A program made the position numbers and the translations under genes. Shown here piece by piece: positions 7,337 to 16,050 of a stretch of 64,000 nt of DNA; within the stretch, counting starts at the first letter, position 1; each line of letters starts with the position of its first letter. The stretch lies in assembly GCF_008329605.1 (NCBI RefSeq), contig NZ_NPKO01000012.1, forward strand, positions 1-64,000, given 5' to 3'. Under the pieces are notes generated by a model. That model saw only the letters and a program-made list of their open reading frames with translations, did no database searches and was not told the DNA's origin. This DNA is from Mycolicibacterium sp. P9-64 (GTDB lineage Bacteria > Actinomycetota > Actinomycetes > Mycobacteriales > Mycobacteriaceae).

Positions 7337-8473
7337 TCAGGACAATACGCGGCTCATCTCAACGATCCACTCCCACTCGGATTGCCCGAGCGCGTGGTGC
7401 TCCTCGACGATCGCCCGCCCCAGCGACGGCAGCTCGTCCTCCATCTCGCGCAGCCACGTCCCGACGTTCACCAGGTACGCCTCGGCCAGCAACTCGCGGT
7501 CGACCTGGCTGACCCCGGTCAACGTCTCGGCGTCCGTCCCGACGCCCGCAGCGATGTAGTCCGCCATCCGGAGGAACAACGCAGGCCCGAGCGTCGTCAT
7601 CGAATTCTGCAGGTGCGCCGAGTAGATCGCGACGATCGCGTCGAGCAGCGGTTCCGGCAGCCCACTGTCCTGCCCCAGCAGCGCGATCCGGAACTTGTCC
7701 GCGTCGGCCGCCGGAATCGGGACCCGCAGGAACCGGCGGCCCAACGCGTGGCCGAACCGGAACACCCGCTGCGCGTCGAGCGCGTTGTACGTGCCGAGCA
7801 GCCGCCATTCGGTGCCGGCCAGGTAGCGCACCGGACCCTCGCCCGCCGTGGGCGTCGTCAGCAGCCCGGCGTTCTCCACCGAACACGTCGCCGTCCCCGA
7901 CCAGCCGAGCTCGACCTGCGGCGAGCCGATCGACGGCGACACCGCGCCCAGCGTCACGTCCTGACCGCTCAGCCAGGTCAGCAGCCCGCCGAAGATGCGG
8001 TCCATGTCGGCCCGGTTGACCTCGTCGATGATCAGCCACCGACCGCCCGCCACCGCGCTCAGCACCCGGCCCGGCCGGAACCGCAGCTCGCCGCCGTCGA
8101 TGGTCTGCCCGCCGACCAGATCGGTCGCCGACCAGTTCTCCTCCGCCGCAGACCATTCCACGCCTGTGGGCCCGGCCTGGAAACCGAACGACTTCGGATC
8201 GGCGACGATGCGATCCACCACCTGCCGCAGCAGCGTGGTCTTGCCGCTGCCCGGCGGGCCGACCAGGATCACCGCGGGCGCCGACAGGATCGCCAGCCGC
8301 ACCATCCGCTCGATCCGCGGGTCGATCTCGATCGGCACGCTGATCACCGAAGGGACTTGCCCACCAACCGAACTCGCCGCAGAACCGCCGGCAACCGTGC
8401 CCAGCACCGGGTGATGCTCAACCGTCAGCTCCGGGAAGATCGACTGCAGCCGCCCGATCGTCGCGTCACTCAT
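7337..8473 (-). CDS. McrB-like AAA+ ATPase of restriction system
   Basis: A 378-residue AAA+ ATPase. Walker A is GPPGSGKTT (72-80). Walker B with the McrB-type continuation is LIIDEVNRADMDRIFG (147-162). The arginine-rich FGHALGRRFLRVPI segment near residue 265 is the sensor/arginine-finger region. McrB itself uses GTP; the nucleotide used here cannot be told from sequence. The first 50 residues are a short variable head, lacking the large DNA-binding domain of E. coli McrB. It probably forms a hexameric motor that activates the nuclease encoded next, as R1.LlaJI does. Its start overlaps the stop of the small upstream gene by 8 bp, indicating translational coupling. Confidence 0.85.
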   Translation of the reverse strand: MSDATIGRLQSIFPELTVEHHPVLGTVAGGSAASSVGGQVPSVISVPIEIDPRIERMVRLAILSAPAVILVGPPGSGKTTLLRQVVDRIVADPKSFGFQAGPTGVEWSAAEENWSATDLVGGQTIDGGELRFRPGRVLSAVAGGRWLIIDEVNRADMDRIFGGLLTWLSGQDVTLGAVSPSIGSPQVELGWSGTATCSVENAGLLTTPTAGEGPVRYLAGTEWRLLGTYNALDAQRVFRFGHALGRRFLRVPIPAADADKFRIALLGQDSGLPEPLLDAIVAIYSAHLQNSMTTLGPALFLRMADYIAAGVGTDAETLTGVSQVDRELLAEAYLVNVGTWLREMEDELPSLGRAIVEEHHALGQSEWEWIVEMSRVLS

Positions 8474-8855
8474 CGAAGATCACCAACCGCACCGGCGTGG
8501 CCTCCCGAAGGAACAGCGCCGCCTTCAACGAAGGTAACCGGCCACGCTTGCGCATCGCGTTCAGCATGTGCTCCGGCGTCACGTCACCCAGCACGCTGAT
8601 CACCGCGTACACCGGGTTGGACTTCGCCATCTCGTCGCAACGATTGCCGATCTGCTTCTGCTCGGTCACCAGCTTGCCGATGACCGGCCCGCCCTTCTGG
8701 CCGTCACCGACCCCCAGCTCGTCGGCGAAGAACCGATACAGCGGATCCCACTTCGACGCGTCGTTGCGGCTGGCGCCGATGCCGTGCTTCACCGCGTCGA
8801 TGATCCCGTCGCGCAGGCGTTGCGGATCGTCGAGGTCGCCGAACAATCCGCTCAT
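8466..8855 (-). CDS. Unknown 129-residue component of restriction operon
   Basis: A 129-residue protein without recognised domain. It is acidic at the N-terminus (MSGLFGDLDDPQRLRDGIID), has a central GASRNDASKWDPLYRFFADE stretch, and ends in the beta-rich LKAALFLREATPVRLVIFDE. Its ATG overlaps the upstream methyltransferase stop by 4 bp (ATGA) and its stop overlaps the ATPase start by 8 bp, so it is surely translated with the system. BsuMI has three restriction genes after two methyltransferases; this gene holds the position of the first, but it is much shorter and I see no sequence proof of homology. It might be a specificity, inhibitor or assembly factor. Confidence 0.75.
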   Translation of the reverse strand: MSGLFGDLDDPQRLRDGIIDAVKHGIGASRNDASKWDPLYRFFADELGVGDGQKGGPVIGKLVTEQKQIGNRCDEMAKSNPVYAVISVLGDVTPEHMLNAMRKRGRLPSLKAALFLREATPVRLVIFDE

Positions 8856-10000
8856 GCACCAACGCCATCGGCATACGACTGCAGCTCGTCGATGAACCCC
8901 ACCGGGAACCGCAGCGAGCCCTTGCGGGTGCGCCGCAGGAAACCGGTCGCCGCCCGCGCCGACAGCGGCACCCCCGGGTAGTCGAGGAAGTCCACCAGCG
9001 ACGCCCGCGGCTGCCACACCGGCCACGGCCCGACGTCCGCGGCATGCACCACGCCGTCCAGGTCCGCCCACGCCGCCCGCCGCGGCCACTTCGCGCCCGT
9101 CCACTCCACGTCCTCCGACGCCGAGTACCGGCCGGGCTTCGCCAGCCGCTCACCGATCCACGTCGCCACCGGCACGCTCACCGAGTTGCCCACCATCCGC
9201 CAGCGCTCGCCACGCTTGGCCACCTCTTCGGCGGGCGCGGTCCAGTCGGCGGGAAAACCTTGCAGTCGCTCGGTATCTCGCAGATCGGGCGTCACGTACG
9301 CGCCGGACGGCAGCCGGATGGCCGGGGGAGAGGCCACGCCCACCGCCGAACCGCACTTGATCGGCGGCACGCCGTCGACCGCCCAGCCGAACGCCCGCAT
9401 GCCCTCGGTCCAGTAGAACCCGCACGCCACGTCCGGGTAGTCCGCCACCACCAACGGCCGCACCACCTCGTCGGCCAGCAGCACGTCCCGCGGATCGCCG
9501 ACCCGGCTCGCCACCAGATACCACCGGTTGCGCCGCTGCGGCAGCGCGAAGGCGTTGCTGTCCACCACGCGGTACGCCCACCGGTAGCCCAGCTCGGTCA
9601 GCGCGGTCGTGATCAGCTCCAGCGCCGCACCCTGGCCGAGCGACATCAGGAACGGCACGTTCTCCAGCACCAGCCACGGCACGTCGGCACCCTCGAGCAG
9701 CCGCAGCACCTCGCCGATGAGGCTGCTTCTGGCACCATCGATTCCGACCTTGCGGCCCACGCTGCTCAGGTCCTGGCACGGGAAGCCGGCCACCACCACG
9801 TCGGTGCGGGCGGGCAGCGACACCAGGTCACGGACGTCGCCCTCGATCTTGGTGTCGGGGAAGCGGCGGCGCAGCACGTGCATCGCAGGCGCGGAGTTCT
9901 CGACGAGCAGCTGGGTGTGGTGCCCGCTGGCCGTCATCCCGAGTTCGAGCCCGCCGATACCGGCGAACAGCCCGGCCACCCGCATCGAGCGGCGTCTCAT
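8852..10000 (-). CDS. DNA (cytosine-5) methyltransferase, second of pair
   Basis: A 382-residue C5-cytosine methyltransferase, taking the ATG at 10000 that overlaps the upstream stop as ATGA; an ATG at 10009 is possible. Motifs in order: AdoMet site GLFAGIGGLELG, catalytic GFPCQDLSS with Cys75, ENV at about 113-115, LPQRRNRWYLVAS, then RLQGFPADW and GNSVSVPVATWIGERL. All catalytic motifs are intact. The target-recognition region between the QRRNR and LQGFP motifs is about 100 residues. The roughly 110 residues after GNSVSVP form a tail of unknown role. It should protect one strand or one form of the target site recognised by the operon's nuclease. Confidence 0.92.
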   Translation of the reverse strand: MRRRSMRVAGLFAGIGGLELGMTASGHHTQLLVENSAPAMHVLRRRFPDTKIEGDVRDLVSLPARTDVVVAGFPCQDLSSVGRKVGIDGARSSLIGEVLRLLEGADVPWLVLENVPFLMSLGQGAALELITTALTELGYRWAYRVVDSNAFALPQRRNRWYLVASRVGDPRDVLLADEVVRPLVVADYPDVACGFYWTEGMRAFGWAVDGVPPIKCGSAVGVASPPAIRLPSGAYVTPDLRDTERLQGFPADWTAPAEEVAKRGERWRMVGNSVSVPVATWIGERLAKPGRYSASEDVEWTGAKWPRRAAWADLDGVVHAADVGPWPVWQPRASLVDFLDYPGVPLSARAATGFLRRTRKGSLRFPVGFIDELQSYADGVGA

Positions 10001-11298
10001 CGCAGCCACTCCAGCGCCACCGCGTAGCTGAGCCGCGACGGCACCGCGTTGCCGATCATCCTGGCCATCGCCGTGCGCTTGTGCACCGCGTCGAACGAGA
10101 ACCAGTCAGGAATGTATTGCAGCCGTGCGGCTTCGTGCGCGGTGATGGTGCGGCGCCTGCTCGGGTGCACGTAGCGGCCCATGCACATGCTGTAGAAGCC
10201 GGTGGTGATGGTCTGTGATGGCCGGTCCCAGGCGAGGCGGCCGTAGATCGCCTTGTAGCTGTGCCCGCCGCCTGCGTGGCAGGCAGGGCGCTCACTGTCG
10301 GGCAGGTCGAATTCGCCTGTCTCGAAGAGGTAGTCGATGCGCTTCACCGTTGCCGGGGCCGACCGCGCGACGGCGTCGACCAGACCCGCCTCGCGGCGGG
10401 CGTCGGGCATCTTCTCCAGATCCTGGAACGCCCACGCCACGTCGCGCGGATCGCGCCGGTGCCGCTCGACGACGTCGGCGGGCGTGGTGGTGTGCGTCAG
10501 GCTGGCCATCAACGCCAGCCGACGCCGACGCTGCGGCACGCCGATCTCGTTGAGGTTCACCACGTCCATCGACACGTGATACCCCAGCTCGGCGAGCGAA
10601 TCGGCGGTCCGTTGCACGACCGAGCGCTTGTCGTTCAGCGCGCCTGGCACGTTCTCGATCAGGATGTGTTGCGGTGCAAGTACTTCCGCGGCCCGGACCA
10701 TGGTGCGGTAGAGCTCGTTCTTGTCGTCGGAGTGCCGCGTGCGGTTGTTGAAGTCGCTGTGACCCTGGCACGGTGGGCCGCCCACCAGCACGTCGATGTC
10801 ACCGTGGTGCTTGGCCAGCATTCGCTCGGCAGAGGTGAGCCGCGCACCGACCTTGCCCGGCAGCACCGCGGTGATGTCCTTGCACACCGCGGCGGCGGTG
10901 GGGAAGTTGGCGGCGTAGGTATCGATCGCGACCTGGTCGAGGTCGACCGCGAGCACCGGCTCGAACGACCGGTTCAGCGCGCGGGCGGCCTCGGCCAACC
11001 CGATCGACAGACCACCACACCCGGAGAACAGGTCGACCACCCGCAGCGAAGACCGCGACGCCCCACACGGCGGGGCGACCGTGCTCTGCAGCCAGGCCCG
11101 TTCGGCTTCGTCGGCCGACGTGGGCCGCGCGTCACCACCGGTGTAGCCGGCCATCACGCTGGCGGACTTGCGGCCGTCGCGCCGCGTGACGACGCGTTCG
11201 TAGCTGCCGTTGCGGGTGCGGAAGCGCTCGAACCCGGCCCCCGACTTCGAGGGGACGCTGGGCCGTCGCTCGACGGTGCGCTGTGATGGCTCACTCAT
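9997..11298 (-). CDS. DNA (cytosine-5) methyltransferase, first of pair
   Basis: A 433-residue C5-cytosine methyltransferase starting at the ATG at 11298; an upstream ATG at 11358 is less likely. An N-terminal basic extension of about 85 residues (KSGAGFERFRTRNGSYERVV) precedes motif I DLFSGCGGLSIGL (89-101). Catalytic Cys177 lies in GGPPCQGHSDFN, ENVPG is at 215-219, and VPQRRRRLALMAS follows. The C-terminus has ARLQYIPDWFSF and MIGNAVPSRLSYAVALEWL. It differs clearly from the second methyltransferase, so the pair is not a recent duplication. Two dissimilar C5 enzymes suit an asymmetric target, as in LlaJI. It is the promoter-proximal gene of the operon; no strong ribosome site is visible. 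Confidence 0.92.
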   Translation of the reverse strand: MSEPSQRTVERRPSVPSKSGAGFERFRTRNGSYERVVTRRDGRKSASVMAGYTGGDARPTSADEAERAWLQSTVAPPCGASRSSLRVVDLFSGCGGLSIGLAEAARALNRSFEPVLAVDLDQVAIDTYAANFPTAAAVCKDITAVLPGKVGARLTSAERMLAKHHGDIDVLVGGPPCQGHSDFNNRTRHSDDKNELYRTMVRAAEVLAPQHILIENVPGALNDKRSVVQRTADSLAELGYHVSMDVVNLNEIGVPQRRRRLALMASLTHTTTPADVVERHRRDPRDVAWAFQDLEKMPDARREAGLVDAVARSAPATVKRIDYLFETGEFDLPDSERPACHAGGGHSYKAIYGRLAWDRPSQTITTGFYSMCMGRYVHPSRRRTITAHEAARLQYIPDWFSFDAVHKRTAMARMIGNAVPSRLSYAVALEWLR

Positions 11299-11470
11299 CA
11301 ACGGCACGCGACCAGGGGGGAGTCGGTTGCTCGGCGGCCGCGGCGGATCACAGGGCAATGGTATTCAGCGGCCCCGACAAGTCCGGATAGGTGGTGCGGC
11401 GCGCCGCCGATGGCCTGCCACCAGCGTCACGAGGGCCGTGCCTCGACGAGGCGGTTCGGGCCGGCCGCAC

Positions 11471-11692
11471 TCACCGCCCGCGTGCCGGCCGCACGAGCAG
11501 TGAGCGCGAGCGCTCATAGGCCCAACTCGCCAGTGCGGACTCGCGGCCGCTGTCATGGCCCGGCTCGGTGGCGAGGTGCTCGTGCAGCCTGGCCTTGGCG
11601 GCGAACCAGGCGGATGCTGCCTCGGCCGTCGTGTCGGATCGGGGCCGGTCGTTGGTCAGTGCGGTCAGTTCACGAAGAATGTCGTACGACAC
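11471..11692 (-). CDS. Small hypothetical protein
   Basis: A 73-residue soluble protein, MSYDILRELTALTNDRPRSD at the start, with a helical, Ala/Glu-rich middle (SAWFAAKARLHEHLATEP) and a basic tail. I do not recognise a family. It begins 1 bp after the stop of the upstream 83-residue gene, and both continue directly from the sugar-permease gene, so it is probably the last gene of that operon. About 170 bp of non-coding sequence separates it from the methyltransferase operon, which starts on the same strand at 11298. A role in sugar uptake is only suggested by position. Confidence 0.55.
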   Translation of the reverse strand: MSYDILRELTALTNDRPRSDTTAEAASAWFAAKARLHEHLATEPGHDSGRESALASWAYERSRSLLVRPARGR

Positions 11693-11693
11693 C

Positions 11694-11945
11694 TCAAAGC
11701 CCCTTCATCCGAGCATCTCTTGGCCTCTTGGCATCCGTTGGTGGCACCGATGCCTGCACCCGTAGCCAGGGGCGACGCCGGTCGTGCTCTCGCCGTGCCG
11801 CCTCGGCCGAGACGATGAGGCGCACCCGGTCGAGGAGCGCTTCCCTGGTCATGCCGAACTCGGCAAGAACCTCATCGGCGGGCGGCCCTCCGTAGGGCGC
11901 CCAGCTGCGCATGAAGTCGAGAATCTGCCGCTCGAACCGGTCCAT
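11694..11945 (-). CDS. Small DUF3263-like protein
   Basis: An 83-residue protein beginning MDRFERQILDFMRSWAPYGG, followed by PADEVLAEFGMTREALLDRV and a basic, Arg-rich tail. The head resembles the mycobacterial DUF3263 family, in which an acidic helix, an aromatic stretch and an FGM helix form a small HTH-like fold. The match is by eye only. Its ATG lies three bases after the permease stop, so it is translated from the same message. It may be a small regulator of the sugar operon, but this is inference from location. Confidence 0.6.
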   Translation of the reverse strand: MDRFERQILDFMRSWAPYGGPPADEVLAEFGMTREALLDRVRLIVSAEAARREHDRRRPWLRVQASVPPTDAKRPRDARMKGL

Positions 11946-11948
11946 CGG

Positions 11949-13184
11949 TCAAGCTCCGCCCTTCTTCTTGTTGTAGATGTCGAAGCCGACGGCGGCGAGC
12001 AGGACCAGGCCCTTGATCACCTGCTGCACGTCGCTGCCGATGCCGATGAGCGACATGCCGTTGTTCAGCACGCCGAGGACGAACCCGCCGATGATGGCGC
12101 CGAACACCGTCCCGATGCCTCCCGTGGCGGACGCGCCCCCGATGAACGCCGCGGCGATGGCCTCCAGCTCCATCCCGATGCCGGCCTGCGGCGTCGCGGA
12201 GTTGAGCCGGGCGGCGAAGAGCAGCCCGGCCAGAGCCGACAGCACGCCCATGTTCACGAACACCAGGAAGGTGACACGCTTGGTCTTGACCCCGGACAGC
12301 AGCGCCGCCGCCCCGTTGCCGCCGACGGCGTAGACCTGCCGCCCGAAGACCGTGCTGCGCATCACGAAGGCGTAGATGACGAACATCACCGCCAGGATGA
12401 TGCCGACGACGGGCACGCCGCGGTAGCTGGCGAGCAGCATGGTGAAGGCGGCGATTGCGGCGACGATGCCGACGTTCTTCGCGAGGAACAAACTCGGCGC
12501 GGAGACGTCGAAGCCGTAGCGGGACTGCGCCCTTCGCTGCCGCACTTGCTGCAACACCGCGGCGACCATGACGAACACGCCGAGGATGACGGTCGGCCAG
12601 TGGTAGAGGCTGTTGGCGCCCATCTCGGGCAGGAAGCCGCTGCTGACCTGGCCGAAGCTGCGGGGGAACGGCGCGATGGACTGGCCCTCGAGCAGATACT
12701 GCGTGGCGCCCCGGAACACCAGCATGCCCGCGAGGGTCACGATGAACGACGGAATGCCGACGTAGGCGATCCAGAAGCCTTGCCACGCGCCGATTGCCGC
12801 GCCCATGAGCAGGCAGACGACGACCGCGACCGGCCACGGCATGTGGTTGTGGATCATCAGCACCGCGGACATCGCACCGATGAAGCCCGCGATCGAGCCG
12901 ACGGACAGATCGATGTGACCGGCGATGATGACGATGACCATCCCGATCGCCAGGATCAGGATGTAGCCGTTCTGCTGCACGATGTTGGTGACGTTCAGCG
13001 GTTTGAGCAGAATGCCGCTGGTCCAGATCTGGAACAGGATCACGATCACCGCGAGCGCGGCCACCATGCCGTACTGCCGGAAGTTGCCTTGCAGTGCCTT
13101 CTTCAGCCATCCGCCGGGGGAGCGGGGCGGCGGCGCCGCGGCCGGTGCACTCGAGGCGGTGTTCACCGTCGGAGTGGTGGTCAT
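11949..13184 (-). CDS. mmsB: Multiple-monosaccharide ABC transporter permease
   Basis: A 411-residue CUT2-family (ribose/xylose type) permease with about ten membrane helices after a Pro/Ala-rich cytosolic head. The family signature is MVIVIIAGHIDLSVGSIAGF (around 87-106). GTVFGAIIGGFVLGVLNNGM and FGRQVYAVGGNGAAALLSGV are the conserved late helices and the EAA-like loop. It forms the membrane channel for sugar captured by the ChvE-like lipoprotein and powered by MmsA. Its ATG abuts the mmsA stop codon. Homologues (GguB/MmsB) carry arabinose, xylose, glucose or galactose. Confidence 0.92.
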   Translation of the reverse strand: MTTTPTVNTASSAPAAAPPPRSPGGWLKKALQGNFRQYGMVAALAVIVILFQIWTSGILLKPLNVTNIVQQNGYILILAIGMVIVIIAGHIDLSVGSIAGFIGAMSAVLMIHNHMPWPVAVVVCLLMGAAIGAWQGFWIAYVGIPSFIVTLAGMLVFRGATQYLLEGQSIAPFPRSFGQVSSGFLPEMGANSLYHWPTVILGVFVMVAAVLQQVRQRRAQSRYGFDVSAPSLFLAKNVGIVAAIAAFTMLLASYRGVPVVGIILAVMFVIYAFVMRSTVFGRQVYAVGGNGAAALLSGVKTKRVTFLVFVNMGVLSALAGLLFAARLNSATPQAGIGMELEAIAAAFIGGASATGGIGTVFGAIIGGFVLGVLNNGMSLIGIGSDVQQVIKGLVLLAAVGFDIYNKKKGGA

Positions 13185-14726
13185 CTAGCTGCGTCCCTTC
13201 ATCATGTAGCGCATCAATGTCTCCTGGTTGGCGTCCGCGCGGGCTACTTCACCGGTGAGACGACCCTCGTTGAGGGTGTAGATGCGGTCGCACAAACCGA
13301 TCAGCTCGGGTAATTCGGATGAGATCACGATCACCGCCTTACCTTCTGCGGCAAGGGCATTGATGATCGTGTAGATCTCGTACTTGGCCCCGACGTCGAT
13401 CCCGCGGGTCGGTTCGTCGAGGATCAGTACGTCGGGGTCGGCGAAGATCCACTTGCTCAGCACCACCTTCTGCTGGTTGCCGCCAGACAGGTTGCCCGCG
13501 ATCGCCTTCACCGACGGTGCCTTGATGCGCATGTCCTTGCGGAAGCGCTCGGCGACCACCGTTTCCTCGTGTTCGTTGATGACCGACGCCCTGCTCACCT
13601 TCGACAGCGACGCCAGCGTCACGCTGCGTGCGATGTCGTCCATCAGGTTGAGCCCGTAGTGCTTGCGATCCTCGGTGGCGTAGGCGATTCGGTGCCCGAT
13701 CGCCTCGGGCACCGTGCGGGTCCGAATCTCCTTGCCGTCCTTGAAGACCGAACCGGTGGCCCGCTTTCCGTAGGTCCGCCCGAACACGCTCATCGCCAGC
13801 TCGGTGCGGCCGGCTCCCATCAAACCGGCGAGCCCGACGACCTCCCCGCGCCGCACGTTGATGGACACGCCGTCGACCACCTTGCGCTGCTGGTCGAGCG
13901 GATGGAAGACGGTCCAGTCCTCGATGGCGAAGGCGACGTCGCCGGTCGGGTGTGACGTGCGGTCGGGAAACCGGTCCGCCATGTCGCGCCCCACCATGCC
14001 GCGGATGATGTGTTCCTCGGTGATTTCACCGTCGACGGCCAGCGTTTCGATGGTTTGGCCGTCGCGCAGGATCGTGATGCTGTCCGCGACCCGCATCACC
14101 TCGTTGAGCTTGTGCGAGATGATGATGCACGTCAGGCCCTGGGCCCTCAGCTCGACGATGAGGTCGAGGAGGTGTCTGCTGTCCTCGTCGTTGAGCGCAG
14201 CGGTCGGCTCATCGAGGATCAGCAGCTTCACTTTCTTGGACAGTGCCTTGGCGATCTCGACGAGCTGCTGCTTGCCGACGCCGATGTCGGAGATCCGCGT
14301 GCGGGGGCTCTCGCGAAGGCCCACCCGGTCGAGGAGCTGCTGAGCGTGCTTCATCGTCTCGTGCCAGCTGATCACCCCGCCCGAGGCGTGTTCATTGCCG
14401 AGGAAGATGTTCTCGGCAATGGACAGCACGGGAACGAGCGCGAGCTCCTGGTGGATGATGCCGATTCCGCGGCGCTCGCTGGACCGGATGTCCTTGAAAT
14501 CGCCTGGCCCGCCGTCGAAGACGATCTCGCCCTCGTAGCTGCCGTGCGGGTAGATGCCGCTGAGCACTTTCATCAGCGTGGACTTGCCTGCGCCGTTCTC
14601 CCCGCAGATGGCGTGGATCTCGCCTGTGCGTACCGCGAGGTTGACCTCGCGCAGCGCGGTGACGGCGCCGAATCTCTTGGTGATGTCTCGCATTTCGAGA
14701 ATCGGCGCCGCCACTGCGTCCGTCAT
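13185..14726 (-). CDS. mmsA: Multiple-monosaccharide ABC transporter ATP-binding protein
   Basis: A 513-residue protein with two fused nucleotide-binding domains, as usual for CUT2 sugar importers (AraG, XylG, MmsA). The first domain has [10 protein letters not shown] (41-50) and [18 protein letters not shown]. The second has the C-loop [16 protein letters not shown] and the Walker [19 protein letters not shown]. The second Walker A is degenerate ([10 protein letters not shown]), which is normal in the family. It hydrolyses ATP at the inner face of the membrane to drive uptake. Its start overlaps the chvE stop by 4 bp (ATGA). Confidence 0.93.
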   Translation of the reverse strand: MTDAVAAPILEMRDITKRFGAVTALREVNLAVRTGEIHAICGENGAGKSTLMKVLSGIYPHGSYEGEIVFDGGPGDFKDIRSSERRGIGIIHQELALVPVLSIAENIFLGNEHASGGVISWHETMKHAQQLLDRVGLRESPRTRISDIGVGKQQLVEIAKALSKKVKLLILDEPTAALNDEDSRHLLDLIVELRAQGLTCIIISHKLNEVMRVADSITILRDGQTIETLAVDGEITEEHIIRGMVGRDMADRFPDRTSHPTGDVAFAIEDWTVFHPLDQQRKVVDGVSINVRRGEVVGLAGLMGAGRTELAMSVFGRTYGKRATGSVFKDGKEIRTRTVPEAIGHRIAYATEDRKHYGLNLMDDIARSVTLASLSKVSRASVINEHEETVVAERFRKDMRIKAPSVKAIAGNLSGGNQQKVVLSKWIFADPDVLILDEPTRGIDVGAKYEIYTIINALAAEGKAVIVISSELPELIGLCDRIYTLNEGRLTGEVARADANQETLMRYMMKGRS

Positions 14727-15826
14727 GCGAGTTGTGCCGCGGTGTAGTAGCCGGAGCCGACCAAGACCTGGTCGTAGTTGCCCTTGTCGACGCTGACGGG
14801 GTCGAGGAGGAACGCCGGGACCACCTTCACGCCGTTGTCGTAGGTCTTGGTGTCGTTGACCTCGGGCTGGCCGCCGGTGAGCAGCGAATCTGCCATCTGC
14901 ACTGCGGCTTTCGCGAGTTCGCGGGTGTCCTTGAACACGGTCTGCGTCTGCTCGCCTGCGATGATCGACTTCACCGATGCGAGTTCTGCGTCCTGGCCGG
15001 TGACGATCGGCAGCGGGTTGGCCGGCGTGCCGTAGCCTGCGCTCTTCAGCGCCGAGATGATGCCGAGCGACATGCCGTCATAGGGGGACAGGACCGCGTC
15101 CACCCGTCCGCTGGTGTAGGCCTTGCTCAGCAGGTTGTCCATCCGGGACTGCGCCAGGCCGCCATCCCAGCGCAGCGTCGCCACCTGGTCGAACGAGGTC
15201 TGGCCGCTCTTGACGACGAGCTTGCCGCTGTCGATGTAGGGCTTCAGCACGCTCATGGCGCCGTTGAAGAAGAACGTCGCGTTGTTGTCGTCTGGCGACC
15301 CCGCGAAGAGCTCGATGTTGAAGGGGCCCTTGCCCTGTGCGAGGCCGAGCTTGTCGGTGATGTAGGTCGCCTGGAGCACGCCGACCTTGAAGTTGTCGAA
15401 AGTCGCGTAGTAGTTCACGTTTTGGGTGCCGCGGATCAGGCGGTCATAGCTGACCACGGGGATCTTCGCGTCCGCGGCGCGTTGCAGGATGTCGGTCAGC
15501 GACGAGCTGTCGATGGGGGCGACGACCAGCACCTTGACGCCCTTGGTGATCATGTTCTCGATCTGCGACACCTGGTTCTGCACCACGTCGTCGCCGTATT
15601 GCAGGTCGGTGTCGTAGCCGAGCTTCTTGAACTGCTCGGACATGTTGTTTCCGTCGGCGACCCAACGCTCCGAGGACTTGGTGGGCATCGCGATGCCCAC
15701 CGTGCCGGTGCGCTCACCGCCGGTGCTTTGGCTGGCCTCGGGCGCCGTCGAGCGACCACAGCCGGCGCTTGTCAGCGCGGCCGCGACGGCCAGCGCGCCC
15801 ATTGCTCGTATGAAGCCCTTGCGCAT
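14723..15826 (-). CDS. chvE: ChvE-type sugar-binding lipoprotein
   Basis: A 367-residue substrate-binding protein of the ChvE type. The start is the ATG at 15826, preceded by GGAGGA. The signal peptide [20 protein letters not shown] ends in the lipobox TSAGC, so the mature protein is a membrane-anchored lipoprotein. Typical ChvE segments are [59 protein letters not shown] and PIVTGQDAE. In Agrobacterium and relatives ChvE binds aldoses such as L-arabinose, galactose, glucose and xylose. First gene of the minus-strand operon; the LacI-type operator TGTTAGCGCTAACA lies about 60 bp upstream. Confidence 0.93.
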   Translation of the reverse strand: MRKGFIRAMGALAVAAALTSAGCGRSTAPEASQSTGGERTGTVGIAMPTKSSERWVADGNNMSEQFKKLGYDTDLQYGDDVVQNQVSQIENMITKGVKVLVVAPIDSSSLTDILQRAADAKIPVVSYDRLIRGTQNVNYYATFDNFKVGVLQATYITDKLGLAQGKGPFNIELFAGSPDDNNATFFFNGAMSVLKPYIDSGKLVVKSGQTSFDQVATLRWDGGLAQSRMDNLLSKAYTSGRVDAVLSPYDGMSLGIISALKSAGYGTPANPLPIVTGQDAELASVKSIIAGEQTQTVFKDTRELAKAAVQMADSLLTGGQPEVNDTKTYDNGVKVVPAFLLDPVSVDKGNYDQVLVGSGYYTAAQLA

Positions 15827-15883
15827 GAAATCCTCCGGTTGATTTGCTTCCAAGCGCGGTCTCGCGGCTCGGAGCGTGCGTGA

Positions 15884-15999
15884 TGTTAGCGCTAACAATC
15901 GTCGATGATGTGACGCGGCTCACGGGTTTGTCAAGGGCCTTGCCGAACTGAATGTGAACGCTCACACCTGTTGACATTCAGAAAATGTGAGCGTTAACA
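15884..15999. promoter_or_regulatory. Divergent promoters with three LacI-type operators
   Basis: Three related palindromes lie between the divergent sugar operons: TGTTAGCGCTAACA (15884-15897, perfect), TGTGAACGCTCACA (15953-15966) and TGTGAGCGTTAACA (15986-15999). They match the GC-centred operator style of LacI-family repressors, and such a regulator is encoded in the plus operon. A rightward promoter TTGACA (15971-15976), 17 bp, TTAACA (15994-15999) is overlapped at its -10 by the third operator. A leftward TTGACA (15934-15929) with CATCAT 18 bp on has the first operator just downstream. Repression of both arms by one regulator follows naturally. Inducer and protein binding are inferred. 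Confidence 0.8.
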
Positions 16000-16050
16000 T
16001 TCGTCGATGTAACGCGGGTCACACCGAATCGAGACATCGAAGGAGCTGTC

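Noticed and set aside
11784-13313. Long plus-strand open frame of 509 codons
   Set aside because: It is antisense to the clear permease gene mmsB, rich in His, Asp and Arg as typical of GC-rich shadow frames, with no family likeness.
14732-15883. Plus-strand frame opposite the ChvE gene
   Set aside because: Antisense of a gene with complete signal peptide, lipobox and family blocks; composition is that of a shadow.
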